From the NCBI RefSeq assembly GCF_012273895.1, contig NC_052119.1, positions 8,718,705 through 8,782,704 of the forward strand: 64,000 nucleotides of DNA, read 5' to 3'. The stretch is from Zerene cesonia (lineage: Eukaryota; Arthropoda; Insecta; Lepidoptera; Pieridae). Shown here piece after piece: positions 1 to 11,395 of this stretch. The number at the start of each line of letters is the position of its first letter. Within the stretch, counting starts at the first letter, position 1. The notes under the pieces are model-generated. The model searched no databases. It worked only from the letters and a program-made list of their open reading frames with translations, and was not told the DNA's origin. A program made the translations under genes and the position numbers.

Positions 1-105
1 GCAGTAGAGTAGATAATGTGCAAGAAATAAATTGTTTTTCCAATTTACCTGAAATTGGAAAAAAAATATTTCTTGCACGCCTGCTCGATCTGGAACCCTC
101 AATTT
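1..105. repeat. SINE fragments in head-to-head hairpin
   Basis: Bases 18-46 resemble the SINE body (GCAAGAAATAAATTG) and 70-105 the same family's B-box side on the other strand. Together they form an inverted repeat with a 5-nt loop spanning 18-78. Confidence 0.55.
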
Positions 106-371
106 TTCGTCAATTCCGAGGATGAAACGAGCCATTGCTGCTTTGGTATAATAACAAAAATATATGTCTAGAGAAACGAAAAACTCGTTTAAAAATATTT
201 GTTTAGTAGGAATTGGGAAACTAACAAAAATTCTCTTCGTACATTTGTCAGAGTTTCTGGCAACCGGCCACCCAAAATCCAATGTAAAATAAAACAGTTG
301 TTTGAATGAAATTATTACATTAAACATTATTTTCTCGATGCAAAACGTTGTTACCTTAATATGCTTTAAAC

Positions 372-430
372 GAACAACTACAGAGTTTCTTGCCGTCTCC
401 GTAGAAACTGTTTTCCGAAACGGTGCTAAA
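372..430 (+). repeat. Dispersed repeat, ACAGAGTTTC type
   Basis: The segment from CTACAGAGTTTCTTGCCG to the TAGAAACTG motif and GTTTTCC recurs at 39332-39400. Nature unknown. Confidence 0.45.
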
Positions 431-437
431 TATTTTC

Positions 438-511
438 TTTTAGAAATGAAAAACTTTTTAACGGATTTTAATAAACGCGTTTTATTCATTATATTGTCTT
501 TAACCCGGTTA
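438..511. repeat. Half copy of foldback element
   Basis: TTTAGAAATGAAAAAC, AACGGATTTTAA and the TTATTCATTATAT motif match one half of the foldback family at 20405, 34683 and 54192. Confidence 0.5.
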
Positions 512-540
512 ATATATATACAACATAGTTTTAGACGCTA

Positions 541-2250
541 GTTTGACCGACTGTGTATTCACAGTGTGTACCAATCAACATTTATACATTCAACACATTA
601 ATCACAGATAAGCTTTACCCGCGTTTCATTAAATTCCGAGTAATTTAATAGATGTTATTGTACATATAAACCTTCCTTGAATCGCTCTATCTATGAAAAA
701 AACCTTATCAAAATGCGATGTAAAATCTTGAAAGCACCGAAACGACTTTGCTTTATACAATGTAGTGATTGTACTGACGAAACGTTTCAATTTCATTAAT
801 AGTCGACACGAGCTCCAAGCAATTGCGTACAGCTATGGAAATTAACTGGCGCCCAGGTGCATGTTTTGTGGTGTACTATAATTGGCTTGTTCCAAACCCT
901 GCAGCGTATAAGCATTGTACAGAGCTGGCGTTCGTCTCCTAGAATTAATGGCATATATTCATGTTAAATCAACGTATTGTGGAGTTGCTGTTAATGCATT
1001 TCAGAGCTGAAGTATGTTGAAATTTTCTCGTATGAGAAGCGTCTACATTAAAAGCTTCTAGTGCAGTCTTCAAGCTTCAACTTTTGTGGAGCAACAGTTG
1101 ATAAACAATGTTGTTTCACAGGGTTTTGCTATGAATACCAGGCTTACGTGATTATTCTGTGAATTGATGCGCAATCTTGGCTCTATAATCTATGCAAGCT
1201 TCCATATTAGCTTCAGGTAATAGGGTATATAACACCCGATTGACGCTAATCTAATATTTAATGGCCTGGAATAGACATCTGGTAATTTCACTGAGATATT
1301 ACACGTGTATATACCTACATATACATATGTCATATCGTCGGATGATATGATTTGTTTGACTACTTCGAAAATCTAATATATTTATCTAAATATTCTCAGT
1401 TTGTATACATTGTATGAATAAATATATATTATTGTAATTTGTAAATAAATTAAGTATACTTTTGCGGGCAACTTCGCCCGCGTAGGTAAAGCCTGGAAAT
1501 GAGGTGTTAGAGCATGTTTATAGTACCCTGTCACTTTAGTATCCAGACACAAAAATCATATCATCACTCCTGTATGACGTGAAAGAACAACCAACAAACA
1601 CACTTTCGCACTTATAACGTTGATGAGGATTTTAATTACAATCCTATGCCATAATAATACGTGGATGCAAAAGAAATGAGAGAGAATAAAATGTGTTAAA
1701 GTGGTCATTAACTTGAAAAAGAGAATGCTGCAGTATGCGAGATGTGATAATAAATCACTGCACATTGAGATTGCAGTTCAGGAATTCATTTGTACAGTTT
1801 AATTACAGACAAATCGGACTTGGAATAAGGACTGTATAAGACATCATATTTAATTAAATTGTTTCTAGGTAAGCATGTGTTAAGAACGTATTTAAATAGA
1901 TTCGTTACAAATTAGTTTCTTGTAGGACAGGACAAAACCAAAAGGATTGCATTTATTAAAAATGAACGCGTATTCAAAGAGAACATTTTAGGACTTTTGT
2001 GAAAACTAAAAGTAAAAAATAGTCGAGGGCAACAGCTTTGAAATAAAGTGTTTGTTAGAAATTCATGTTCTGTAAGAGTTTATCTCGTTAAAACGCTGAC
2101 TAGATTAAATTTTTAAAAGGAAAAATGCTTTGCCATTTCAAACGCAGGAATCTGATAACTTACAGTTGCAGCTCTGTCGTAGCGGGATTTAGACTTTGCA
2201 AAAACTTTCATCAACGATATCACCCCGTGTTTACAGAAACGGCCACCAAA
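541..2250. other. No gene seen
   Basis: AT-rich non-coding sequence. A short degraded Helitron-like end (GCGGGCAACTTCGCCCGCG) lies near 1465. The ORFs here are low-complexity and have no splice or homology support. Confidence 0.5.
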
Positions 2251-2289
2251 CGGGCCTGTTGTTTGAGTAATGTTTGAATGTAAGGACGG

Positions 2290-2435
2290 GAAAATGAAGC
2301 TTGGTGTGAATTCCATCCTTTTTTGTAGATGTCCCGTCTAGTAGAATTCGTCGCTTCGAGTCTTATTTTATTGCCAAAACCGCTAAGGAACGGAAATCCC
2401 TTCCTGCTACCATTTCTCCTGAGCTCCAATATGTT
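2290..2435 (+). pseudogene. LINE reverse transcriptase C-end, remnant
   Basis: From about 2313 one plus frame reads IPSFFVDVPSSRIRRFESYF and continues AKTAKERKSLPATISPE. This has the pattern of jockey/R1-type RT C-termini (a basic stretch, then F-x-RTA-K-E-W-x-SLP), with the usual Trp replaced by Arg. A stop lies just upstream and no full domain is present, so it is a dead fragment. Confidence 0.5.
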
Positions 2436-2439
2436 TTTT

Positions 2440-3780
2440 TTAATATTTATTTTTACTAACTATTTTATACAATTTACTTTTAATAGTTATTGATTTTTAT
2501 TGTAATTTGGGCGGACACATATGCTGTAATATATGATGTTATAGTAATTAATTTTCTAATTATTAAATTACATCAAACATATCGGAATCCATCTGATACT
2601 CGTATACAGCTTCATCGTTAATTGGTAATTAACAATAATAAGTAAATAATGTGATGTCAGCAAATAATTATATAATAAATAATAAACATTATATTATGAA
2701 TTTAAATAAATAATTTTCATTTAAGTTTACCGGACTTAGCTTATGTTGTAAGTCCAGCTAAAGAAGAATTTCTCAAGCATACGTTTAAAATTAATTTCGT
2801 TTAAAATTCAAAATTACAACCCATGTCGTTGTAGGTTATCCTATCTATTACCTAAGTAATGTTGTCTAACATCTATGAAGTAAATACTATCACTTGTTAT
2901 CGTTGTCCGCTTTTCGTAGGTTTTCTTTAAAAATAAGTAGTCATGGCCACTAATACACAAAATAAAATTATCGCCTACATATCTATATAACACTGTTTTG
3001 ATTCCAAATATCAATCTGAGTAAGCATTCTGCATATTGTTGGTGATGATTTCTTATAAGTTATTTTTATGGTTATATATAATACCTATATACGTGTAACT
3101 ATCACTAATAGTGTCCATTTTCGACGTCAAAGAAAGTCTTTGTGTGATTTCAAATAACTGAACTAACAACTATTGTTAGCGTAGATTTGTACAAAAGTAT
3201 ACCCCATATGCGAGCTCGGATCAAAGGAAAGTTCAGGGTTTGTTGAAAGATGGTCAACTGGATTTTGTTTGGTCTAAAAAGGAATTTTAGAAAGATTGGT
3301 CTCCGTGCCAGTATCTGCTATTATGTCTAACTGTCGCGTGTGTTTGTTATAAACTAAAACTATCAACCGTTGTACCCATTTTTAAACGATTAATACCAAT
3401 AGAAAATGTATAGAGAGGAATGTTTAGTTTGTATGTTTAGAAATTGGGTGAAATTTGATAATGATCGTTGAAATAAGTAAAATGTAATAGAAATTTAATA
3501 GTTTATATTTCAATTATGTGCAGAAATTATAACTTTTTTTCACTAAGAAAATCATAAAACGTACCATAAATATCGAGAAAGTTTTGTTCAATAGCAACTG
3601 ACATTGTATTATTCTTTATGATTTACCACGCATCTTCGATTTACCTGATTGCGAAGAAATGAAGCTTGTGGCTCCCGTCATCCCAAAGGGATTCAATCTA
3701 GAAGCTTTGAATAGGCACTAGACAGGCATTCACCGTGATAGACGCATCGTTGATAGCTATTCTTTGAATATATTTATTAT
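2440..3780. other. No gene seen
   Basis: AT-rich spacer without a recognised repeat or open frame of note. Confidence 0.5.
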
Positions 3781-3784
3781 TAAC

Positions 3785-4985
3785 TAGCTGACCCATGCAA
3801 CTTTGCTTGCTCTCAAAGGAAATTTCCCTTTTATATGTGTATTTTATTTATTACTCTTCAACAAAAATTGTACAGGAAATTTAAAAATATATATATATTA
3901 ATAACAAGATAAAAAGAAAAAGAGTACAATTTGTTGGGCGGCCTTATCACTCAGAAATGATCTCTTCCAGGCAACCCGGGCAAAAGGTAACAAGCATTAA
4001 TAGAGTACTGGCGGGTCGAGAAACAAAATAGCAAAATAACGTACAACATATACATAATATAATATATACATATACACATACACAAATACATAACACAAAT
4101 ATGTACAACATTTTCATATATACATATAAATCAAATTAAATATTAATTGTAAATATATAAAGGAGACTTAGGATTTGAATATAATAAAATAAATACCAAC
4201 TAAATACATACACATAGACAAATTACTGAACCAAGCTAGGAAGGGAAAGAAAGTGTTGACGTACTAGATTGTTGAACTGCGAGTCACTCTGAGCTTGTCG
4301 GACTTTTAGTGGCAGGGAATTCCATAAATTTACAGTAATTGCTGCAAAGGACCGGGCATAGAAATTAGTAAGTCGATGCGAAACTCGCAGGATAACCCTA
4401 TTTTCAGAGCGAAGAGAATAGTTTTCACTGTGCAAGTAGGAAACATTGGACTTTAGGTAAGTGGGAGACGAAGGATCAAAAAGGATACGGAACAGTATAA
4501 TATCGTACTACTTCCGAGAAAAGAGCCATGGGATAGTCGGATTCCTACGCGCTGCTTTAGACGTGACTGCAGGAACACTTTCGTGATACAACTACATATC
4601 AGTTGGGACAGCTTGGCCGACTATATCAGAAGAGCGAGTGTAATCAGTTCAAATACGCCTAAATGTTTCTATTTTGTTTTCGATTATAACGCTTTGCGTC
4701 TATTTCACAGTCGACGTGGTTAAATCCATTTAAATTTTATCGCTGCCTGTGTTAAGTTTAGATTTCCTTTATGCTCATTGAAGAACTTTACACAAATAAA
4801 ACATTATTCAAAAACTGTGAATACTTCGCTAGGCCTTAATGTGATGTCTCAATAATTATATATTCTTGTGACATAATTTTACTTCGCCCGTTGTACATAA
4901 TATATAGAAAAGAATTGAAATCGGTCCAGTAGTTTATGTGTGAAAATTCATACAATCCATATTTAAACATATAAATCATATAAAT
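3785..4985 (-). mobile_element. Helitron-like element interrupted by LINE
   Basis: ACTAGCTGACCCATGCAACT at about 3785 and the region 4870-4985 (TTCGCCCG and CGGTCCAGTAGTTTATGTG) look like two parts of one short element separated by the LINE. Assignment is by resemblance to other copies in the window. Confidence 0.4.
3838..4640 (-). mobile_element. 5'-truncated LINE, 3' end with RT remnant
   Basis: Minus-strand remnant of a non-LTR retrotransposon. The frame at 4435-4223 (upstream sequence to about 4570 reads in the same frame but contains stops) includes RLTNFYARSF, LWNSLPLKVR and VRQHFLSLPS, the usual C-terminal signature of jockey/CR1-like RTs. After the stop the sequence TTGCCTGGAAGAGAT and GATAAGGCCGCC follows, shared with the plus-strand tail at 15945. 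It splits a Helitron-like sequence whose parts lie at about 3785 and 4870. It cannot code a working enzyme. Confidence 0.72.
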
Positions 4986-5153
4986 ATTACATATAAATCT
5001 TTTTCTTTTTAATATTAGTATCGACTAAAAATCATTAACAATAATTCTTAACATTTCGTTACTGTTCTGACTTAAAACCTTTGAAATCGCATGGTTTATA
5101 TAACTATTATATATTTTGTTATATATTCTTCCTATATCGATAGTTTTATATAT

Positions 5154-5314
5154 TGCTGTTCTGCCTTACTATTATCATTTAGGGGTATGAAAAATAGATG
5201 TTGGCCGAATCTCAGACATACCCAATATGTACACAAAGTTTCATAAGAATCGGTCCAGCCATTTCGGAGGAGTTTGGTAACTAAAACTGTGACAAGGGAA
5301 TTTTATACATAAGA
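5154..5314 (-). mobile_element. Helitron-like short element
   Basis: Matches copies at 20637, 21861, 46681 and 60993 (CTGTTCTGCCTTACT, GATGTTGGCCGA, TTTCGGAGGAGT). The right side ends GA before T, i.e. TC after A on the minus strand. The CTAG end is lost. Confidence 0.6.
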
Positions 5315-5762
5315 TTACATATGCCGTAGTTGTTTAGCTCCTGTCAGAACTACGCGATGATGTCACAATATGAATGGTTCAAAATATAAAGTGAACAGTG
5401 AACACTGACCATTTATTACTCTAACGTGCCAAGTAAATTTTCACCTGAGTCATATTTCATCATACTCGAAGGGATTGGGGAGATAAAGAAAATACGATTT
5501 AAAAAACAACGCATATATTCTTAAAATAGACATTCAAAACGAATACTTTCATATATTGTTTCAGTGATCAATGATCATAATTTTATATAATATAACAATC
5601 ATGTTAAATCTATTGGCATAAATCGTAAGATTTTACAGCTAAGCAGAATTTATTACAGTGAGATCACATTTCTGGAATGAAGAGTGTCGTCACCGTCGCT
5701 TTGGAATAATATTCCGGACGTTACTTTTAATAGTAGCTAGCAGCATTTAACATAGAAATGTA

Positions 5763-6042
5763 TTGGTGGCTCAGTGGTGAGAACTTTGGACTTCGAAATT
5801 TATAAGTCTGGGTTCGAGACCGGGCAAACGTAACGAAAATAAATTGATTTTTCAATTTATCTGCACATGTGGATAACATAACCACTGCTTAAAACGATGA
5901 AGGAAAATTGTGAGGAAACCGGCGTGTCCAAGAATCAAAATTTCGACGACATTTGACATCTGCCAACCCGCACTTGGCCAGCGTGGTGGATAATGGCCTG
6001 AACCCTGATAAGAGGCCTGTGTCCCAGCAGTGGAAAATTACT
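5763..6042 (+). mobile_element. tRNA-derived SINE, family 1
   Basis: A box TGGCTCAGTGG and B box GGTTCGAGACC, then CACATGTGGATAACAT, GAGGAAACCGGC and GGCCTGTGTCCCAGCAG. The (GAT)n tail is missing and no target duplication is clear. Sequence to about 6130 resembles another Helitron-like end (CGGGCGGAGCCGAC). Confidence 0.82.
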
Positions 6043-6129
6043 GAACGGATTTCGATGAACTAGGATACTTTTTATCCCGATTAAATGCCCCCTTGGGATA
6101 ATCCGGGCGGAGCCGACACGAACGTATAG

Positions 6130-6900
6130 TGTAATATAATATTATATATAATAGTTACATCATCTTGTTTTATTAATACATAAACTATAATTTATTCAAT
6201 TCCTGACATTGCTTAGAGAACTAAAACATAGAAATCTAAATACTCAATATCCATAATATTTCTTAGTTAGTATGAAAGGCCCTCACAACAGTAATATGAT
6301 ATCATGAAGCCAACTCTTATATTGCTTTTCCAAGTGAATTCATCGTCTATGTAAATAGAATATACACACTCATGTTTGACAAAGAATTTTATATTACTGG
6401 GCTCATGCTATGTTTAATGTATGTACTATAGTTTCATAGAACGTAATTGGTAGATAACAAAACCTAGTTTTTCTAGATACTATAGTATATTTACTATATC
6501 TGTGCCTGTAGTGAAAAAAGATTACGCCAATCAATAGATAACTATTTCAAGGATTATCTTGGTGGTGTGTGTCTACAAATTAAAAAATTACTAATATTAA
6601 ATAAATAAAAAAATCTTTTTCGTATATTTCGCCCTTGGGTACAAGTTCTTCACTAGAGACACACATTATTTGGTCTTTACACTGAAAATATTCGAAAATT
6701 TCATGAAATTTATACAGTAGTAAATTATTGTACATGATTATTAAGATTATCGTAGATTATTTACATGTCATTTACATAGTAATTAAACGTATATTGCATA
6801 ATCAATTTCCTTAACTAATTGCTTCGTTTTAGTTGAGATTCTGTTGCAATAATATTTTAATAGCTTTAAAGCAAAACATACAATTCATTGCATGTATAGT
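6130..6900. other. No gene seen
   Basis: AT-rich spacer downstream of the secreted-protein gene. Nothing recognised. Confidence 0.5.
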
Positions 6901-6904
6901 ATAT

Positions 6905-6910
6905 TTTATT
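6905..6910 (-). promoter_or_regulatory. Poly(A) signal of secreted Cys-rich gene
   Basis: AATAAA on the minus strand lies about 110 nt past the stop at 7019. The hexamer is frequent by chance in AT-rich DNA, so support comes only from position. Confidence 0.4.
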
Positions 6911-7018
6911 TTGTGTAATAAAATCATGATTCTCATACAATGTACATGCTAATTGTTAATAATATCAAATATACAACATTCTTAATTAATTATATCATCT
7001 ACAGCACACATTCAAAAG

Positions 7019-7229
7019 TTAAAACCGAATTGCGGGTGGTATCAAAACGCTGGACAGAATGGTCAATAGGGGCGAGTATAGTCCATCGGCGGAACAATGC
7101 GCCCTCGGCTGTGCGCACGCGGCTACGTCCTGCGCGAGCACCCAGGCCATGCGCCGGAGCAGGTTACCGGCGGAGGAAGAGCAGGAACGACCCGCGTGGG
7201 ATACGCATGATATGAAGTCGTCGCGAGCA
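7019..7229 (-). CDS. Terminal exon of secreted Cys-rich protein
   Basis: On the minus strand the acceptor is TTGATATAG and the stop TAA lies at 7021-7019. There are 69 codons after one split-codon base. The frame reads ARDDFISCVSHAGRSC, a helical segment with LLRRMAWVLAQDVAAC, then PRAHC and a hydrophobic end (LYSPLLTILSSVLIPPAIRF). If the previous exon ends in TG, the split codon becomes Cys. GC content is about 60 percent against about 35 percent around it. The hydrophobic C-end after Ser-Ala-Asp-Gly could be a GPI-attachment signal, which is inference. An AATAAA lies about 110 nt downstream. The opposite strand is also open here but has no splice logic with any other exon. Confidence 0.66.
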
Positions 7230-7655
7230 CTATATCAAGATAATAAATATGTAAAAGTGGAGCATAAGATCGTTACACTATACCTTAAACCTGTAGAAAT
7301 TATGGGTACATAAGAGTTAAGAAAAAAAGGTTTACTTAAACATACAACAACAGATTTCAAGACCAACCCCTTCTGATAACTCGTCTAATGGACCCAAAAC
7401 AAAAAAGAAAACTGATATTTCCGGCTTTGACGGATTATAGGTCTTTAAAAAAATTATACATACTTCCAAGGTTACTAACAATCAACTCACCACACACGCA
7501 AACACCAGAAACGCAGCTGAAGGTCTCCATTCTTAATAATTAATTTACCTTAATCATTGTACAAGTTATCAGTCCGGAAGGAAGCTATGACCAAATTTGC
7601 GCCTATCTGACTCCAGTATTAAATGTTTTGTGCATATAAATATTTAACTAAATGT

Positions 7656-7910
7656 ATGTTGAGAAATTTTGAAAGAATAGAAAAAAAATCATTACGAGGC
7701 GGGATTCGAACCCGCGTTTTTTGCCAAACCGTAGCAACGCCTAGCCTCTCGGCCACCTGTGATGCCGCCAAAGTAATCGAATTTCTTCTACTCTTTCGGT
7801 TTTATGTGCCTAAGGGGCTCCCCACGCCATCCATTGAGATGGTTAAGAAACATTTCAACCAATACGAAACATTCTATTCTATTCTATTCTTTCAAAATTT
7901 CCCATTTATA
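7656..7910 (-). mobile_element. tRNA-like element with terminal inverted repeats
   Basis: Ends are inverted copies of TGAGAAATTTTGAAAGAATA (right arm at 7869-7908, with extra TTCTA units). Inside, on the minus strand, there is a tRNA-like stretch with A box TGGCCGAGAGG and B box GGTTCGAATCC in a perfect 5-bp T stem. The acceptor stem and anticodon arm do not fold into a functional tRNA. A related, more palindromic copy is at 55570-55775. Confidence 0.55.
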
Positions 7911-7970
7911 AAGCATTTCAATGCTATAAAACTAAAAGTTATTTTCTTGTTTATTATCTTCTTTATGTAA

Positions 7971-8218
7971 TTGCGGGCAATCGAGTTGGTGGGGTAATGG
8001 TGAGCGATCATCACAGCTTATGAATATTTTCAAAGTATCCTCCGAATGCACTACCACTTGCCTGCTTTGGAGCGATAAGGAATAAGGATAACGACTGGAA
8101 TAAGGGTATGGATTAGAATGGGTGTGGAAAAGGGTACAGTACAGTGCTAATATTTCACGCCAATCTTCTATAGGTGTGTGGTCCCTACTCAAGAGAGGGC
8201 GTGCTCGATTCTCACATT
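7971..8218 (-). mobile_element. Retroposon tail, family A
   Basis: Reverse complement matches the 57106 copy (GAGCGATCATCACAGC, the CCTCCGAATGC motif, the end GTCGAGCAC-like). Probably the 3' part of a LINE or a SINE using it. No coding sequence. Confidence 0.65.
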
Positions 8219-8249
8219 TAAATGAATGCATACACCATCATTCAAAAAA

Positions 8250-8560
8250 GCAGTGGTGGCTCAGTGGTGAGAACCTCGGACTTCAAAATCGATAAGTCGG
8301 GGTTCGAGACCGAGCGAGCGTGCAGGAAATAAATTGATTTTTCAATTTATCTGCGCATGTAGATAACATCACCACTGCTTAAAACGGTGAAGGAAAACAT
8401 CGTGAGGAAACCGGCATGTCCGAGAATTAAAAAAGTTCGACGACATGTGACATCTGCCAACCCGCACTTGGCCAGCGTGGTGGATTATGGCCTGAACCCT
8501 CATAGGAGGCCTGTGTCCCAGCAGTGGGAACATATATGGGCTGATGATGATGATGATGAT
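8250..8560 (+). mobile_element. tRNA-derived SINE, family 1, full length
   Basis: Complete copy with A box TGGCTCAGTGG, B box GGTTCGAGACC and (GAT)n tail. TACACCATCAT occurs at 8231-8241 and 8560-8570 and may be the target-site duplication, although 8 extra bases separate it from the left end. Confidence 0.88.
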
Positions 8561-8569
8561 ACACCATCA

Positions 8570-9240
8570 TCAGTTTGTTTCATTCTTATCGTATTATATA
8601 GGTCTACTAAGAGTAATAAAGCTAACCCACTATACTGTTTAACAATGTTCTTGTGAATAGGCGAATTATGCTTTTACGTGGAATCGAAATATTGATACTA
8701 ATTTTGTATGGTACATTTGGATAAGGAATGATAATTTAAACTTATTTTTTAATATTATAAGAAAGCTTTGCATCGTGTAACACCAGAGTATGTTATTACG
8801 TTTAAATTATACATTTCTTCTGAGAATAACTAAGAATTGTTTCTAAGAAAGCTATTTTCAGTCTTTAATATAAAATAATTAGTACGAAGTGCTTTTGTCT
8901 AACCGCGGATGGTGAAATACCGAACATTTATATAGTACACGCAGGTTCTTATAATTGTGTAAATGCAATTGATCCAATTAGTTTCATTCGTATTATAAAA
9001 TACGTCAATAGCGTATTATTTCCAGTGAAAATAACGTTACATAAAAATAAATAATTAAATTGTTTTATATTTATTCCCAATTAGAAACTCTGGGAAATGA
9101 CATCGATATAATGAAATCCCATTTAGAAATTTTTATATAACTCGTGTATGAACTATTCTTGGAATTATAAACTAGATGTAATGTTAGCTCAGTTGTTTAA
9201 AGAAATATTTATTGTTGTTCCTTAATTTATTGCTTTATTA
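8570..9240. other. No gene seen
   Basis: AT-rich spacer between two SINE copies. Confidence 0.5.
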
Positions 9241-9254
9241 TTTCATATTTAAAA

Positions 9255-9566
9255 GCAGTGGTGGCTCAGTGGTGTAAACCTTGGTCTTCAAAATCGATAA
9301 GTCGAGGTTTGAGACCGGGGCGAGCGTGCAGGAAATAAATTGATTTTTCAATTTATCTGCACATGTGAATTACATCACCACTGCTTAAAACGGTAAAGGT
9401 AAACATCGTGAGGAAACCGGCATGTCCAAGAATCAAAAGTTCGACGACATGTGACATCTGCCAACCCGCACTTGGCCAGCGTGGTGGATTATGGCCTAAA
9501 CCCTCATAGGAGGCCTGTGTCCCAGCTGTGGGAACATATATGGGCTGATGATGATGATGATGATGA
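9255..9566 (+). mobile_element. tRNA-derived SINE, family 1, full length
   Basis: Complete copy with (GAT)n tail flanked by TTTCATATTT at 9241-9250 and 9567-9576, a clear 10-bp target-site duplication. The A box is intact and the B box is GGTTTGAGACC (one change). Confidence 0.9.
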
Positions 9567-9944
9567 TTTCATATTTTAATAATCATCTCATATTGAACTT
9601 TTATTTTTTGTTTAGAGAGGAAAACGATTAGTCTTGGTGGTTTTGATTTATAATTGAAACGGGATATGTCTCTACTTATAAATGTGACAGTAACTAACAT
9701 ACAGATGTTTGTCTGTTACGCTATCACGCCTAAACTGCAGCAGTGATTTGGATGATCCAGCAACTAATAAAAAAGGGAACATAAAAAATATTCCATAGTT
9801 TTCCTCGCGGATAAAACCGTGGGGCTGAGCTAGTATAATTACGTATAAGCCATATGAACGAGTAACTTTATAATGTAAATTAAACAATACAATTCATATG
9901 ATACATATATACAAGTATAGATATTGCGAAATAAAAAAATTAGA

Positions 9945-10121
9945 ATGTTTGTAAGGATGTGTGTGTGTTTGTTGCTCTTACACGCAAAAACTACTCAACC
10001 GATTGCAATGAAATTTGGTACGTAGACAGCTGGACATCTGGAATAACATATAGGCAACTTTTTATCCCTATATTCCTACGGGATACGGACTTACGCGGGT
10101 GAAACCGCGGGGCACAGCTAG
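9945..10121 (+). mobile_element. Helitron-like short element
   Basis: Contains TTTGTTGCTCTTACACGC, GCAACTTTTTATCCCTAT and the end GGGGCACAGCTAG before T. The 3' end is exact; the 5' end is degraded. Confidence 0.68.
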
Positions 10122-10371
10122 TAATAACATAAATGTATAAAACTCATCTTAACATATTGGTCTCGGCGATTGTATCAGTCTGGATCAATTCATATGTTTT
10201 GACGTCAGAAGAGTAGAGTGAATATTAGGCGTGATAGGCAATCACGAAATTTATTGTTCAGGTAAATAATAAAATGTATCACATTTTATTATCTTTGAAT
10301 AAGTTTTTTATTACAAAATATTCCATTTTATTACTAGACACATTAGATCGCACGATAGAACGAGAAATATA

Positions 10372-10501
10372 TCTATACTAATCTAAATGAACAGTTTGCT
10401 TGTTTGAACGCGCTAATCCCGAAAACTACAGGACCGATTTTCAAAATTCTTTCACAATTGTTATGTACGTGATCCCGACGTGATACAAGGCGGAATGCTA
10501 G
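10372..10501 (+). mobile_element. Helitron-like short element, 130 bp
   Basis: Starts A|TCTATACTAATC, includes TTGTTTGAACGCGCTAATCC and ends CGGAATGCTAG|T. Both termini fit the A-TC...CTAG-T rule. Confidence 0.68.
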
Positions 10502-10504
10502 TAA

Positions 10505-11300
10505 GAGTTATTTCAATCAAATTTCAATAAAATCTGAATGAAGAAAAATAATGTCAATTATCTAAAATATTGCAATATCAAATAAACACGGAAATGGGAA
10601 AATAGGCAATCAACTATTTTAATGTTAAAATTCCGGAAAGATTTTTTTTGCAAGTAATAGACGAAATATAATAGCTATACGATAAAGAAGGGAAAGACAA
10701 TACGACAATGTAAAGACATGGTAAAGCCTTAGAGCTTACACATATCAAAGTGAAATCGTTTTATGAAGTTTGAGTTCATTGTATTGAATTTTTCACAATT
10801 TCTTCTCAGTATATTGCTCTGATATCTCTTTGTTCTTGTACGTAAAATATGGGTATTGTTTTGATCTTAACTTTACATTAGATATGGAAAATATAAGTCT
10901 ATTATTGAAAATATATTAAACAAAGTTTTTGAGATAACTTTTGCTTTTATAAAGTTAAGTTTGCTGGTTCAGTGTTGAATATTAGATACATAATATAAAC
11001 TCAAATTACTCTTGAACAAAACTTATTTTCTTAGTATCTTTTTTAATACCCTTACGAAAGGACTGGCATATTTAATGGTAGACCTCGACAATCTTGCGTT
11101 TGCCAACAATGAAAATAAATATCGCAAAAATTTACAGAAAGCCGCTTGGCCTACGATTGGTGGCCCACTTGGTGGATTATGACTTGAGCCCTCGTATGCG
11201 GCTTGTGTAACCGTGCAATAGCAACAAAATTTTAATTATAGAGATGATTATATGTATAGTTTTATATATATATCGCGTAGATGTTCTTAATATAGTACTT
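10505..11300. other. No gene; degraded SINE 3' end
   Basis: The stretch 11136-11215 resembles the SINE 3' part (TTGGCC, GTGGATTATGACTTGAGCCC). The rest is AT-rich and unassigned. Confidence 0.4.
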
Positions 11301-11395
11301 TTGGGGAAATTTTCATGATTTGTCTATTTGGTAAGAGGGTTCCCTATAGTAGTAGCATCGCCCATGTACACAGCAGAAGTGTTTTTTTTTTTTTT

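Noticed and set aside
7059..7313. Plus-strand 84-codon ORF in GC-rich patch
   Set aside because: It is antisense to the terminal exon of the minus-strand gene. The minus reading has a fitting acceptor, Cys spacing, a stop and a poly(A) signal, while the plus ORF joins nothing.
7690..7770. tRNA gene on the minus strand
   Set aside because: T arm and both boxes are present, but no closed acceptor stem or anticodon arm, and it lies inside a repeat with inverted ends.
8530..8565. GAT tandem array as microsatellite or CRISPR-like repeat
   Set aside because: It is the simple 3' tail of the SINE, seen at the end of other copies. No spacer-repeat structure exists in the window.
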